Shown in pieces: positions 27,548 through 36,026 of a DNA stretch of 45,126 bases. The stretch is from Pirellulaceae bacterium (lineage in GTDB: Bacteria; Planctomycetota; Planctomycetia; Pirellulales; Pirellulaceae). The stretch covers positions 1 to 45,126 of the forward strand of contig JASMLW010000333.1 in assembly GCA_030748485.1 (NCBI GenBank). Direction: 5' to 3'. Each line of letters begins with the position of its first letter. Position 1 is the stretch's first letter. The notes beneath the pieces are model-generated. The model ran no database searches, was not told the origin of the DNA, and was given only the letters and a program-made list of their open reading frames with translations. A program made the translations under genes and the position numbers.

Positions 27548-29638
27548 ATGACCAACCGACTGTTGGCAATGCTGATTCCGGCGCTGATCCCGGCGCTGGT
27601 CTGTCTGGCGGTTCGCACGTCGACGGCGGCCGACTGGCCGGCTCTGCCTGTCGCCGACGGCTTCGTTGAAATCCCCGCGCAATCGTGGCCTCAACGACCG
27701 GGCCCGCGGCGAGTTCGGCTCCGCATCGTTTATCCTCAAGGCCAGTTGAAAAGCGTCAACGCCGAAACGGGAGTGATGCTGACGCTGCACAATTGGGGTG
27801 GGGAAAACTGCGCGGGAACCGCCAACCCCGTCGCGCTCGCCAAGCGGCTCAACGTCGTCGCCATCTGTGTCAACTACCTGCAGAGCGGACGCCAGGCGTC
27901 GATTGAAGATCCCGAGCCGTACGACTGCGGCTACCTGCAATCGCTCGACGCACTACGAGCGCTCTGGTTTGTTCGCGAAGGGTTGAGCAAGCACGGCCCC
28001 TACGACGCGCGCCGCGTCTACTGTACCGGCGGCTCTGGCGGCGGCAATGTGACGCAAATGGCAGTCAAGTTGGCGCCGCGGACGTTCGCCTGTGTGATCG
28101 ATATGTGCGGCATGAAGAAACTGAGTCACGACATCGCCTTCAACCTGCCTGGAGGCAGTGGTCTAAACGCGCGGTGGAGTCGCGACCCGAAAAGCAAAAA
28201 TTACCTCAGCCCCGATGAACAGGCGATTCGATTTGTCGCCCACCCGAACCATCTGGCTGCTCGACGACGAATGGGCTCGACGACGAAGATCATCGTCGTC
28301 CACGGAGTTGACGACCGCACTTGTCCCTTCGCAGACGCGGAGGAGCTTGTCGACAACATGCGGAGCGCAGGTTTAGACGTACAGCCGCATTTTGTTACTG
28401 CAGCGGAGATCGATGGCAAGGTCTTCACGAGCAGCGGACACGGACTGGGCAATCGAACCGAAATCGTCTTTCGCGTCGCCGGAGAGTTCTTGTCGCCCGG
28501 CAGCTCCAATTTGATTCGCAATCGCGGCGAGACTGATTTTGAGAATCGCGGCGAAGTTCGCTATCAAACGCCGGGCGGGCAATTTGTCATTTCATATAAA
28601 ACTGGATTTCCCGTCGGGAGATTCGAGCCGGTCCCGCCGCCTCCCAAGTACAGCGAACACCAAGACCTCTCCTACTACATCGATGGCCAAGGAAAACGCC
28701 AGGCGATTCGAGCGAAGGACGATTGGCGGAGGCGGCGCGAACACATCGTGGCGCACCTCGAATCCGTGATGGGACGCCTGCCCGGCGCGACGCAGCGGAC
28801 GCCGCTCGATATAAAGACGATCGAGTCCGAGGTCGACGGCGATCTCTGGAGAAAGAAGCTGACGTTTCAGTCCGATCCACTTGACCGTGTGCCGGCTACC
28901 TTGCTCTATCCCGAACGGGCGGCGGATGACGCGCGGCTGCCGGCCATCTTGTGCCTTCATCAAACGACGAAGGCCGGCAAGGATGAGCCCGCCGGTTTGG
29001 CCGGGAAAGCCAACATGCACTACGGAATCGAATTGGCTCGACGAGGCTACGTTGTGCTGATACCCGACTATCCGTCGCTCGGCGAACACAAATACGATTT
29101 CGCGGCGAACCCCGAATATGCCAGCGGCACGATGAAAGCGATTTGGGACAACGTGCGAGCCGTCGATCTCCTGCAGTCGCTGCCGCAGGTTGATTCGAAC
29201 CGCATCGGCGTGATTGGACATTCATTGGGCGGGCACAATGCGAGGTTCACCGCCGCCTTCGATCCGCGGTTGCGAGTCGTCGTGTCGAGCTGTGGATTCA
29301 CTCGCTTCCACAAAGACGACGTGCCGAGTTGGACGGGTCCTCGTTACATGCCGCGCATCAAGGCTGACTTCGGCAGCGATGCGGACCGTGTTCCCTTCGA
29401 CTTTACCGAGATCGTCGCCGCTTTTGCTCCGCGGCCTTTCCTGGCGGTCGCCGCCGAACGCGATTCGGACTTTGACGCCGGCGGCGTCCGCGATGTCATC
29501 CGCTCGGCTCAGCCTATCTATCGACTCTTCCAACGGGAAGCGGACCTGCGGGCGATCTATCCTGACAGCCCGCACGACTTTCCGCCCGCTGCTCGCCGCC
29601 AAGCCTACGAATTCCTCGACAAACATCTGCGCAGTTGA
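27548..29638 (+). CDS. exported protein with two tandem alpha/beta-hydrolase domains
   Basis: A 696-residue protein. ATG 27548 starts a signal peptide (LLAMLIPALIPALVCLAV, cleaved near TAA-DW); the frame is open from 27380 but that part overlaps the upstream gene. Domain 1 (about 35-330) is a prolyl-oligopeptidase-like hydrolase with nucleophile S163 (YCTGGSGGGN), an acid in HGVDDRTCPF and a histidine in SSGHGLGN; it recalls DUF2920-type proteins. Domain 2 (about 395-696) resembles acetyl xylan esterase or dienelactone hydrolase folds, with S559 (GHSLGGH), an acid in AAERDSDFD and H676 (DSPHDFPP). Both triads look complete, so two hydrolytic sites on one exported chain are likely. Substrates may be ester-decorated polysaccharides (inference). 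Follows the beta-helix gene by 46 bases. Confidence 0.88.
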   Translation: MTNRLLAMLIPALIPALVCLAVRTSTAADWPALPVADGFVEIPAQSWPQRPGPRRVRLRIVYPQGQLKSVNAETGVMLTLHNWGGENCAGTANPVALAKRLNVVAICVNYLQSGRQASIEDPEPYDCGYLQSLDALRALWFVREGLSKHGPYDARRVYCTGGSGGGNVTQMAVKLAPRTFACVIDMCGMKKLSHDIAFNLPGGSGLNARWSRDPKSKNYLSPDEQAIRFVAHPNHLAARRRMGSTTKIIVVHGVDDRTCPFADAEELVDNMRSAGLDVQPHFVTAAEIDGKVFTSSGHGLGNRTEIVFRVAGEFLSPGSSNLIRNRGETDFENRGEVRYQTPGGQFVISYKTGFPVGRFEPVPPPPKYSEHQDLSYYIDGQGKRQAIRAKDDWRRRREHIVAHLESVMGRLPGATQRTPLDIKTIESEVDGDLWRKKLTFQSDPLDRVPATLLYPERAADDARLPAILCLHQTTKAGKDEPAGLAGKANMHYGIELARRGYVVLIPDYPSLGEHKYDFAANPEYASGTMKAIWDNVRAVDLLQSLPQVDSNRIGVIGHSLGGHNARFTAAFDPRLRVVVSSCGFTRFHKDDVPSWTGPRYMPRIKADFGSDADRVPFDFTEIVAAFAPRPFLAVAAERDSDFDAGGVRDVIRSAQPIYRLFQREADLRAIYPDSPHDFPPAARRQAYEFLDKHLRS

Positions 29639-29692
29639 CTCGGACCGGCGCGTCGAGCGCAACGTGCTGCTATGCTAGGTCGAGTTCGATTG

Positions 29693-29720
29693 CTCGCGTG
29701 GATCGACTCGCGTGGATCGA
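29693..29720. repeat. 14-bp tandem duplication upstream of the ThuA-like gene
   Basis: CTCGCGTGGATCGA is repeated exactly and without spacer at 29693-29706 and 29707-29720, about 30 bases before the ATG at 29752. Confidence 0.9.
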
Positions 29721-29751
29721 ATAGGACGATTACTTTTGAAGAGGTGCTTCG

Positions 29752-30765
29752 ATGCGGCTCGCCATTTTTTCTACGATCGCACTGCTGTTTGGAGTTTGTC
29801 CCGTGTTGCACGCCGAGCCGTTGACATATCAAGGTGAGGCGGGAGCGGGAGCCGGCAAGCACATCGTCTTCATCGCCAGCGATCACGAATACCGCTCCGA
29901 AGAGACCTTACCGGCGCTGGCGCGAATCCTGGCCAAACACCACGGCTTCAAGTGCACCGTGCTGTTCGGCGTCGACGATAAGGGCGTCATCCGGCCGGGA
30001 CACAATAACGTTCCCGGCTTGGAGGCCCTGGAGTCGGCCGATCTGATGGTCATCTTTACTCGCTTTCAGAATTGGCCGGACGACCAGATGACGCACTTCG
30101 AAAACTACCTGAGACGCGGCGGGCCGATCGTCGGATTGAGGACCGCCACGCACGGGTTCAAGATTCCCAACAACAGCAAGTTCGCGAAATACTCCAACGG
30201 CTATGGCGGCAAAGAGTACAAGGACGGGTTTGGGCGGCAAGTGCTGGGAGAGAAATGGGCCGGCCACTACGGCGGCAACCACCGCTCCAGTACGCGGCTA
30301 ACGATCGTGCCCGCCCAGGCCAAGCATCCGATTCTTCGCGGTGTCGAGAATATGTGGGCCCAATGCGGCGGCTACAAAGCGAACCCGTTGGAGCCGAGTA
30401 CGGTTCTGGCGATGGCGCAACCGCTCGTCGGCATGGAGATCGACTCAAAGGCGAATCCTAAAATGCCTCCCGTCCCGGGAGCTTGGACGCGCAGCTACCG
30501 CGGGGCGTCCGGCAATGAGGGGCGTGTCTTCACCAGCACCTACGGAGCCTCGAACGACATCGAAAACGAGGGCTACCGCCGGCTGCTGATCAACGCCTGC
30601 TTCTGGGGCGCCGGCCTCGAGGAAAAGATCGCCGCTGAAGCGAATGTCAGTTTTGTTGGCGAGTACAACGCGACTTGGCGTCGAGGCCGCGGTCGCCGCA
30701 AAGCGAACCTCAAGCCCCAAGACCTGGCCGGCTGGGAAACGCCCATCGTGCCGCTGCAAAACTAG
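29752..30765 (+). CDS. exported ThuA-like domain protein
   Basis: A 337-residue protein with a signal peptide (MRLAIFSTIALLFGVCPVLHA) and a ThuA-like domain, a glutamine-amidotransferase-type fold named after the trehalose-utilisation protein. The characteristic HIVFIASDHEYRSEETLP opening, the FTRFQNWPDDQMTHFENYLRRGGPIVGLRTATHGF block and the HYGGNHRSSTRLTIVP region are present. ThuA domains in planctomycetes occur with sugar-related DUF1080 proteins and PVC dehydrogenases, and one of the latter lies next to it (convergent). A tail of about 25 basic residues (TWRRGRGRRKANLK) follows the domain. The enzymatic role is not established. AGAGG lies 9 bases before the ATG. Confidence 0.9.
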   Translation: MRLAIFSTIALLFGVCPVLHAEPLTYQGEAGAGAGKHIVFIASDHEYRSEETLPALARILAKHHGFKCTVLFGVDDKGVIRPGHNNVPGLEALESADLMVIFTRFQNWPDDQMTHFENYLRRGGPIVGLRTATHGFKIPNNSKFAKYSNGYGGKEYKDGFGRQVLGEKWAGHYGGNHRSSTRLTIVPAQAKHPILRGVENMWAQCGGYKANPLEPSTVLAMAQPLVGMEIDSKANPKMPPVPGAWTRSYRGASGNEGRVFTSTYGASNDIENEGYRRLLINACFWGAGLEEKIAAEANVSFVGEYNATWRRGRGRRKANLKPQDLAGWETPIVPLQN

Positions 30766-30792
30766 ACGCGGTCGCGCAATCGCCCGCGCCCG

Positions 30793-33700
30793 TCATTTTT
30801 GCGAAGTGAGGAAGGCGATCAGGTCGATAAACTCGCGCTCTGACAGACGCTTTTCGATCCCGTCCGGCATCGTGCTCGTCTTTTGCACTTGCAGTTCGTC
30901 GATGTCGTCTGGGGCGAGTTCGTGGAGTTTTCCTTCGCGGTCCCCGATCGTCAGCACTCGGTCCGTCTCTTTCGCTTTCACACCAGAGATGAGCCGACCG
31001 TCGGTCGTGCGTATCGCCACCGTTGCGTAACTCGGGGCGATGCTGCGACTGGGCTCAAGCAACGACTCGACCAGATGAACTCGCGAAAACCTCCTGCCGA
31101 CAGCGGTGAGATCGGGTCCGATCGAAGCGCCTTCCGAACCGAGTCGGTGGCACTTCAAACAGAGCGATTTCTCTTTGTTGAGGAACAGTTCGCGACCGCG
31201 AGCGACATTGCCTCGACTGCGCAGCGCCGCCGCCGCCAGCCGCTCGTGTTCGGCCTTGGACGCCTTCGCGCGAAACCGGACATGCCACCGCGCCGCACCG
31301 CCCGCCGCGGCCACTCGCGCGACGATCTCATTCACACCCGGGCGCAATGCGGCCTGCACGCGATCCGAGTCTGGTTGAAAACCACCCGCGGCGGCTCGGC
31401 GGTGAATCGACTTGCCGTTGAGCCACAATTGGAGCGACCGTCCACTCGCCAGAATCTCGATCGGCATGCCTTCGGCGACCGCGATCTCAGTCTTTGCGAA
31501 GTAGACGACATCCGCCGCCGGCTGGCTCTGCGAAACGGTGGCGTCAATGCCGGTTCCGATCCGCCACAGCGAGTCGGCGTCCAGGTTGGCCGTCGCCAGT
31601 TTGGTCGACTCGTCAAAGGGACCGAAGACAGCCCAGCCGATCAACGAGCCGCTGCTACCGTGAATCTCGGCGATCGCGCGATCCAATTCGCCGCGTTTCT
31701 CCGGCCCGCGGTCTCGCCACTCGCCGAGTGCGCGAACGGCCCCGACCAGATGCTCGGCCGAACGGTTTGTCTGGGCGAACGCGACCAACGCCGCAAGTTG
31801 CTGCTCGTCGCCAAAGGCGTTCAGGTAGTCGAGTGCGGCGAGTTGGCTTTCGGGATGTTCCAGTGCGGCGGCCGCCAGCGCCGCCGCCCGTTTGTTGCTC
31901 AGCCGCCGCAGGGCTGTCAGTGTCGCGCCGCGCACGGCGGGCGAAGAATCGTCGGTCGCCAGTTCGAGCAATCGATCGACCGACGCCGCGTGTTTCAACT
32001 CGCCGGCCGCGAGCGCCGCAGCGCGGCGAATCTCAGGAGACGCGTCCCGCAGAAGCGAGGCGAGATGTGGAGTGAGCTGATCGGCTCCACGGCGAGACAG
32101 CGCGGCGACCGCCGCCGTGCGGACCGCCGCGATCCGCGAGTCGAGTTTGCCGACCAGCAACTTGTTGGCGTTCAGTTTGGGCCGTTGACCAAGCTCTTCA
32201 ATTACTCTCGCCAAAACCGAACCGTCTTCCAACTCAACACCCAACTTCAGCAGGCCCGGCTCGCTGGCGGCCGTTAGACCGGTGACCAGTATCCGCAGTG
32301 CGGCCAACCGATTGGCGTCCGATCCTCTCTTGTTTCGGACAAAGCGTTCGAGCGCGTCGCGCGATGGATCGGTCGATTCCCGACGTAATGCGGTGAGCAT
32401 TGTGGCGGCGTGTTCGTCGCTCGGATCTTCGTTGAGCCAACGAGTGAGCGCCGGGGAATCGACGGCGATCCGCTCGCGAAGCATGCGCGACAAAGACGCT
32501 TGCCTGACGAGGTGTGAGCGGTCGCGCAAAGCGCCCGACAACGCGGCGGCGATTGGTTCCGTTCGGGACCACGCGACCGTGTTCGGCTTGCGCTGAGCCG
32601 GACGAAATCCCCAGTAAACCCACGGTTCGGGGCGTTTGTAGACGCGGCCGAGCGCGTCGGCGTAATTGCCGCGACGCCGCTCGTCGTCGTCGCGTTCAAG
32701 CAACTCGATCAAGCCGTCGACCACCTGTTCATCGCTTTGCAACGCGACGGCGCGGAAGGCAATCTCGCCGACAAGCGTGGCGTCGTCGGAGGAATCGTCG
32801 GTGAGTAGCTGAAGAACGTCGGGCCAATTGCCACATCTGCGAAGCGTCTGCGCGGCGGCGTGCGCGAGCGCTCCGTCGGGTTTCCTGACGTGATTGGCCA
32901 ACCACCGCGGCGCGCCGTCCCATCGCAAACGTCCCATCGCAACGACAGCCTCCAAGACAACTCGCGGATCGTCATCAGCCGCGATCTTCGCCAACTGCTC
33001 GGCGACAGCCGTCGACCCGCGCCCCGCATCCAAACGATGATTGGCGATGATCGGGTCGGTCAAGTCCGCGATCGCCTTGATGCATTGAGCCCGCACGCGC
33101 GCATCATCCTCGTCCGCCGCCATCGACAACAGCAACTCCAGTTCGCCCTCGCCGGCGAGAATCCAGACCGCGTGCAGCTTTCCGTGGTAGCCGAGTCGAT
33201 CGTCGGCGATGGCCTGGGCAATTCGCTTTCCGCCCTCAGCAGATCTAGCGATTTGCCGCTGAGCGTTGATGCGGACGTGCTGGCTTGGTGAGTCGAGCTG
33301 GTCAAAAATGTCTTGGGGGATCTCCGTTGGTGAGGCGTTGCTCCACGAGAGGCGATAGATTCGCCCGCGTCCTCGCTTGGGACGTTGGCCGTCGCACCAA
33401 TCGGAGATCAGTAGCGATCCATCGCGATCGACAATCGCGTCCGTCGGCTTGAACCCATACGGATCACTTTCGGCGGCCGCGGCGAACTGGATCTCCTTCG
33501 TCTCGCGGAAGCCGGAGCTACCGCGGTCGAGCGGGTAGCGGACGACCGATCGCCCCCACTCGCAGAAGAACAGCGAGCCGTGAAACTGCGGTGGAAAGGC
33601 GGGCTCCAAATAGCAGACGCCGCCGGCGGAAGAACCGCGCCCCAAATCGGCGATCGGCGGCATCGCCTCGCCCGGTCGCTCGTAGTATAGATACGGGTAG

Positions 33701-34482
33701 CCGTGATCGGCGCCGTGAAAACTGTGGCAGACTCGAATCATGAAATCGCCGCCGTCGTTCTCGTTGTCGCGGACGAACACGTTGAGTTGGTCGTCGAGCG
33801 CGACGTCGTAGATGTTTCTCATTCCACCCGAAAAGACGTGCAGGTCTGTTCCGTCGGGGCGGCAGCGGAGGATTCCACCCTGCTGGAATAGCAGCCGGTC
33901 ACCTTCCGGGCGCTTCACGTCGCAACCGCGATCACCGAGTGCGAGATACAGCCAGCCATCGTGCCCGACGACAACGCCGTTGGCGCAGTGAAGCCGGTTG
34001 TCGTTTTCTTCTGGAGGCAATCCGAGCCCGACGACGATGTCCTTTCTCTCGTCGGCCACGCCATCACCGTCCGAGTCGCGCACGGACGTCAGCAGCGGCG
34101 CGTGCATCGCGTATACGAACTCGCCGTGGCTGGCGAGTCCTTGGATTGAGTTGAATCCTCTGGCGAACACGGACGACTTGTCGGCGTACCCGTCGCCGTC
34201 CGTATCTTCGAGCAGTCGAATCTCGTCGCGCCGCACGATCTCGACACCCAAACCGGTCATGTAGTCGTGCGCGACGAAGAGCGTCTTCGGACGCGGCCCA
34301 AGAGCGATCACCGACGCGTATTCGACCAAAGGATCACAGGCGAAGAGTGTCGCCTTGAAACCGTCGGGAACAATCAACGCCGGGAAACGTTTCTCCGTCT
34401 CCGGCCCGGTCTGCCCGCGCGCGGAAGCGGCGAGGAGCAAGAGGCCGGCGAGAAGATTTAGTTGAGCGCGATAGCTAAGCAC
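30793..34482 (-). CDS. PVC-type heme-binding CxxCH dehydrogenase with HEAT repeats
   Basis: A 1229-residue exported cytochrome-dehydrogenase. The GTG at 34482 is chosen because GGAGG lies 5 bases upstream and a signal peptide follows (LNLLAGLLLLAASARG); the frame is open to 34527. Residues about 30-390 form a sorbosone/glucose-dehydrogenase-like propeller (DGDGYADKSSVFARGFNSIQG, GGMRNIYDVALDDQLNVFVRDNENDGGD). HEAT-like helical repeats fill about 420-930. Next is a beta-sandwich insertion (about 960-1085, IEILASGRSLQLWLNGKSIH), then a cytochrome c domain with C1108-L-K-C-H1112 and a probable distal Met in MPDG. The family is typical of Planctomycetota and Verrucomicrobia; a sugar or polyol is the presumed electron donor. 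Convergent with the ThuA-like gene, 27 bases between stops. Confidence 0.93.
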   Translation of the reverse strand: MLSYRAQLNLLAGLLLLAASARGQTGPETEKRFPALIVPDGFKATLFACDPLVEYASVIALGPRPKTLFVAHDYMTGLGVEIVRRDEIRLLEDTDGDGYADKSSVFARGFNSIQGLASHGEFVYAMHAPLLTSVRDSDGDGVADERKDIVVGLGLPPEENDNRLHCANGVVVGHDGWLYLALGDRGCDVKRPEGDRLLFQQGGILRCRPDGTDLHVFSGGMRNIYDVALDDQLNVFVRDNENDGGDFMIRVCHSFHGADHGYPYLYYERPGEAMPPIADLGRGSSAGGVCYLEPAFPPQFHGSLFFCEWGRSVVRYPLDRGSSGFRETKEIQFAAAAESDPYGFKPTDAIVDRDGSLLISDWCDGQRPKRGRGRIYRLSWSNASPTEIPQDIFDQLDSPSQHVRINAQRQIARSAEGGKRIAQAIADDRLGYHGKLHAVWILAGEGELELLLSMAADEDDARVRAQCIKAIADLTDPIIANHRLDAGRGSTAVAEQLAKIAADDDPRVVLEAVVAMGRLRWDGAPRWLANHVRKPDGALAHAAAQTLRRCGNWPDVLQLLTDDSSDDATLVGEIAFRAVALQSDEQVVDGLIELLERDDDERRRGNYADALGRVYKRPEPWVYWGFRPAQRKPNTVAWSRTEPIAAALSGALRDRSHLVRQASLSRMLRERIAVDSPALTRWLNEDPSDEHAATMLTALRRESTDPSRDALERFVRNKRGSDANRLAALRILVTGLTAASEPGLLKLGVELEDGSVLARVIEELGQRPKLNANKLLVGKLDSRIAAVRTAAVAALSRRGADQLTPHLASLLRDASPEIRRAAALAAGELKHAASVDRLLELATDDSSPAVRGATLTALRRLSNKRAAALAAAALEHPESQLAALDYLNAFGDEQQLAALVAFAQTNRSAEHLVGAVRALGEWRDRGPEKRGELDRAIAEIHGSSGSLIGWAVFGPFDESTKLATANLDADSLWRIGTGIDATVSQSQPAADVVYFAKTEIAVAEGMPIEILASGRSLQLWLNGKSIHRRAAAGGFQPDSDRVQAALRPGVNEIVARVAAAGGAARWHVRFRAKASKAEHERLAAAALRSRGNVARGRELFLNKEKSLCLKCHRLGSEGASIGPDLTAVGRRFSRVHLVESLLEPSRSIAPSYATVAIRTTDGRLISGVKAKETDRVLTIGDREGKLHELAPDDIDELQVQKTSTMPDGIEKRLSEREFIDLIAFLTSQK

Positions 34483-34569
34483 GCTGGCCTCCGTCGGATT
34501 GAGAGAACGCGGGTGGCCCGCAAACAACCTAGGGCAACGCTGTCGAGAATGGATCGCACCATGCGGATA

Positions 34570-35418
34570 CTAATCCTTGTCCGGCTCGCCCGACTGCTCG
34601 CGAATGAATTCCAGCGAGCGCTTGATCACTTCGTCGTTGATACCCATGTGGCCCATTTTTTCGTAGCGATGGAACACGTGCGCCGCATCCGCCTTCTTCA
34701 GCGCATCGATCATCATCAGGGCGTTGTCGATGGGAACGGAGCGATCGTTGTCGGAATGCAGGATCAGGATCGGCTTCATTTCCTTCTTGACGTGATTGAC
34801 GGGCGACGCCAACTTCCGCGCCGCGATCGCATCGCCGCTGGCTGGAGTCCAGATGTTGCCCCAGCTGAGCGTCGTCAGTTCGTAGTTGGCCGCCACGCTG
34901 ATCACCGCGCGAAAGTCATTGCTCGCCTTTTCCCAGCCGCCTGTGCGGCGGAACGGTCCGTCGCCGAGCGTAGCGGCGAGCGAGACCATGTGGCCACCGG
35001 CGGACTGGCCCATCAGAAAGATTCGCTCCGTGTCAACATTCAGCTCGTCGGCGTGGGCGTGAACGTAACGGATTGCACATTGCATATCCTGGTAGCAGGC
35101 AGGCGCTGGCGAGCAGCCGACCAGACGGTAGTCGATCGACATCGAGTAGAAGCCGAAGCCGGCCCACTGCTGCACCTTGATCGTCGATCCATCCTTTTTG
35201 TGACCGCCCCGCCAGCGACCTCCGTGGACCGAGATGATGGCCGGCAGCTTCTTATCGGACTTCGGAAACGCGACGTCCGCCACCAGCGCCGCGCCGTGGA
35301 CGCGTCCGTAGACGACGTCTTCCTGGTATGTGATCTCGTCGGCCGCCCGCAGCGAGCCTCCGCTGATGGATGCGGCGAGGGTCAGCAGGCACAAAGAAGT
35401 TGTTTGAAGTGATTTCAT
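34570..35418 (-). CDS. exported alpha/beta-hydrolase, BD-FAE/acetylesterase-like
   Basis: A 282-residue esterase-like protein with a signal peptide (about 1-26, TLAASISGGSLRAAD). It has the hormone-sensitive-lipase-type oxyanion motif HGGRWRGG (about residues 65-72), the nucleophile elbow GQSAGGH with S139, a probable acid in HSDNDRSVP (D223 or D225) and H257 in KMGHMGI. The arrangement (E-D-V-V-Y-x-x-V-H-G opening and YRLVGCSPAPACYQDMQCAIRY) matches BD-FAE-type esterases that remove acyl or feruloyl groups from plant or algal glycans. It is upstream of the PVC dehydrogenase on the same strand with 88 bases between them; they could share a transcript. Confidence 0.88.
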   Translation of the reverse strand: MKSLQTTSLCLLTLAASISGGSLRAADEITYQEDVVYGRVHGAALVADVAFPKSDKKLPAIISVHGGRWRGGHKKDGSTIKVQQWAGFGFYSMSIDYRLVGCSPAPACYQDMQCAIRYVHAHADELNVDTERIFLMGQSAGGHMVSLAATLGDGPFRRTGGWEKASNDFRAVISVAANYELTTLSWGNIWTPASGDAIAARKLASPVNHVKKEMKPILILHSDNDRSVPIDNALMMIDALKKADAAHVFHRYEKMGHMGINDEVIKRSLEFIREQSGEPDKD

Positions 35419-35532
35419 CAGTCGATCCGCCCAAGGTTGAGTCGTCCAATCGGAGTACAGCGACGGCCATTATGCCGCCATTCGAACGGCAAAAACAGCA
35501 TCTTCTCCGCCAACGGAAGTGATTGGCGGGAT

Positions 35533-35810
35533 TCGTTGGAACGCGGTCGCGCGGGGCGGATTGGGAATGGAACGTCGTTGCAGCCCCGGCGGAATCGTTG
35601 GAACGCGGTGGCGCGGGGCGACGCGTGTGTGGAACGTTGGGATGCAGCCCGGACGCGTGTCCACCCGTGCTTGAGCACGGGTGAACCAGACGTTGCAGCT
35701 GCAACCCGATTCTCCACTCCCGCGCCGCCCCGCGCAATCGCGTTCCAACATTTCGTTGGAATCGTCGGAACGCGGTCGCGCGGGGCGGCGCGGGAATGGA
35801 ACGTCGTTGC
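35533..35810. repeat. cluster of four GC-rich repeat copies, one inverted
   Basis: The core TCGTTGGAACGCGGTCGCG-CGGGGCGG occurs at 35533-35559 (copy A), 35595-35620 (copy B, one substitution), inverted at 35719-35749 (copy C) and at 35762-35788 (copy D). Copies A and D also share the downstream GGGAATGGAACGTCGTTGC. No reading frame here has coding character. A cluster of this kind between divergent genes resembles a REP-type element family. Confidence 0.8.
35662..35706. other. hairpin and palindrome within the repeat cluster
   Basis: CACCCGTGCT (35662-35671) and AGCACGGGTG (35674-35683) are perfect reverse complements and would form a strong stem with a tiny loop. Ten bases on, GTTGCAGCTGCAAC (35693-35706) is a perfect 14-bp palindrome. 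Both lie between repeat copies B and C, where no gene is seen. Confidence 0.7.
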
Positions 35811-36026
35811 GAGGCGCGCTGTTCGCAAAACGCCGGTTGTGCCGGTTTTGTTGGTTACCGAACGCCAAACGCAAACAACTTGTGGCGACGCCCGCCAAAC
35901 GTCAGACACGACAACCTATGTTTTCGTGCGGTGTTAGCAACAACGGCGACCGCGCGGGGCACACTTTGGCGATGACGACGAGTGATGAAGACGCCCTGTT
36001 TGGACGAGTGCGAAAACGGCGGTGCG

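Noticed and set aside
35533..35810. CRISPR array
   Set aside because: The copies are irregularly spaced, one is inverted and there are no uniform spacers or nearby cas genes.
35418..35909. Minus-strand 163-aa frame upstream of the esterase
   Set aside because: Its residues derive from the repeat cluster (recurring VPFPxRPARPRS patterns), so it is repeat sequence read as protein.
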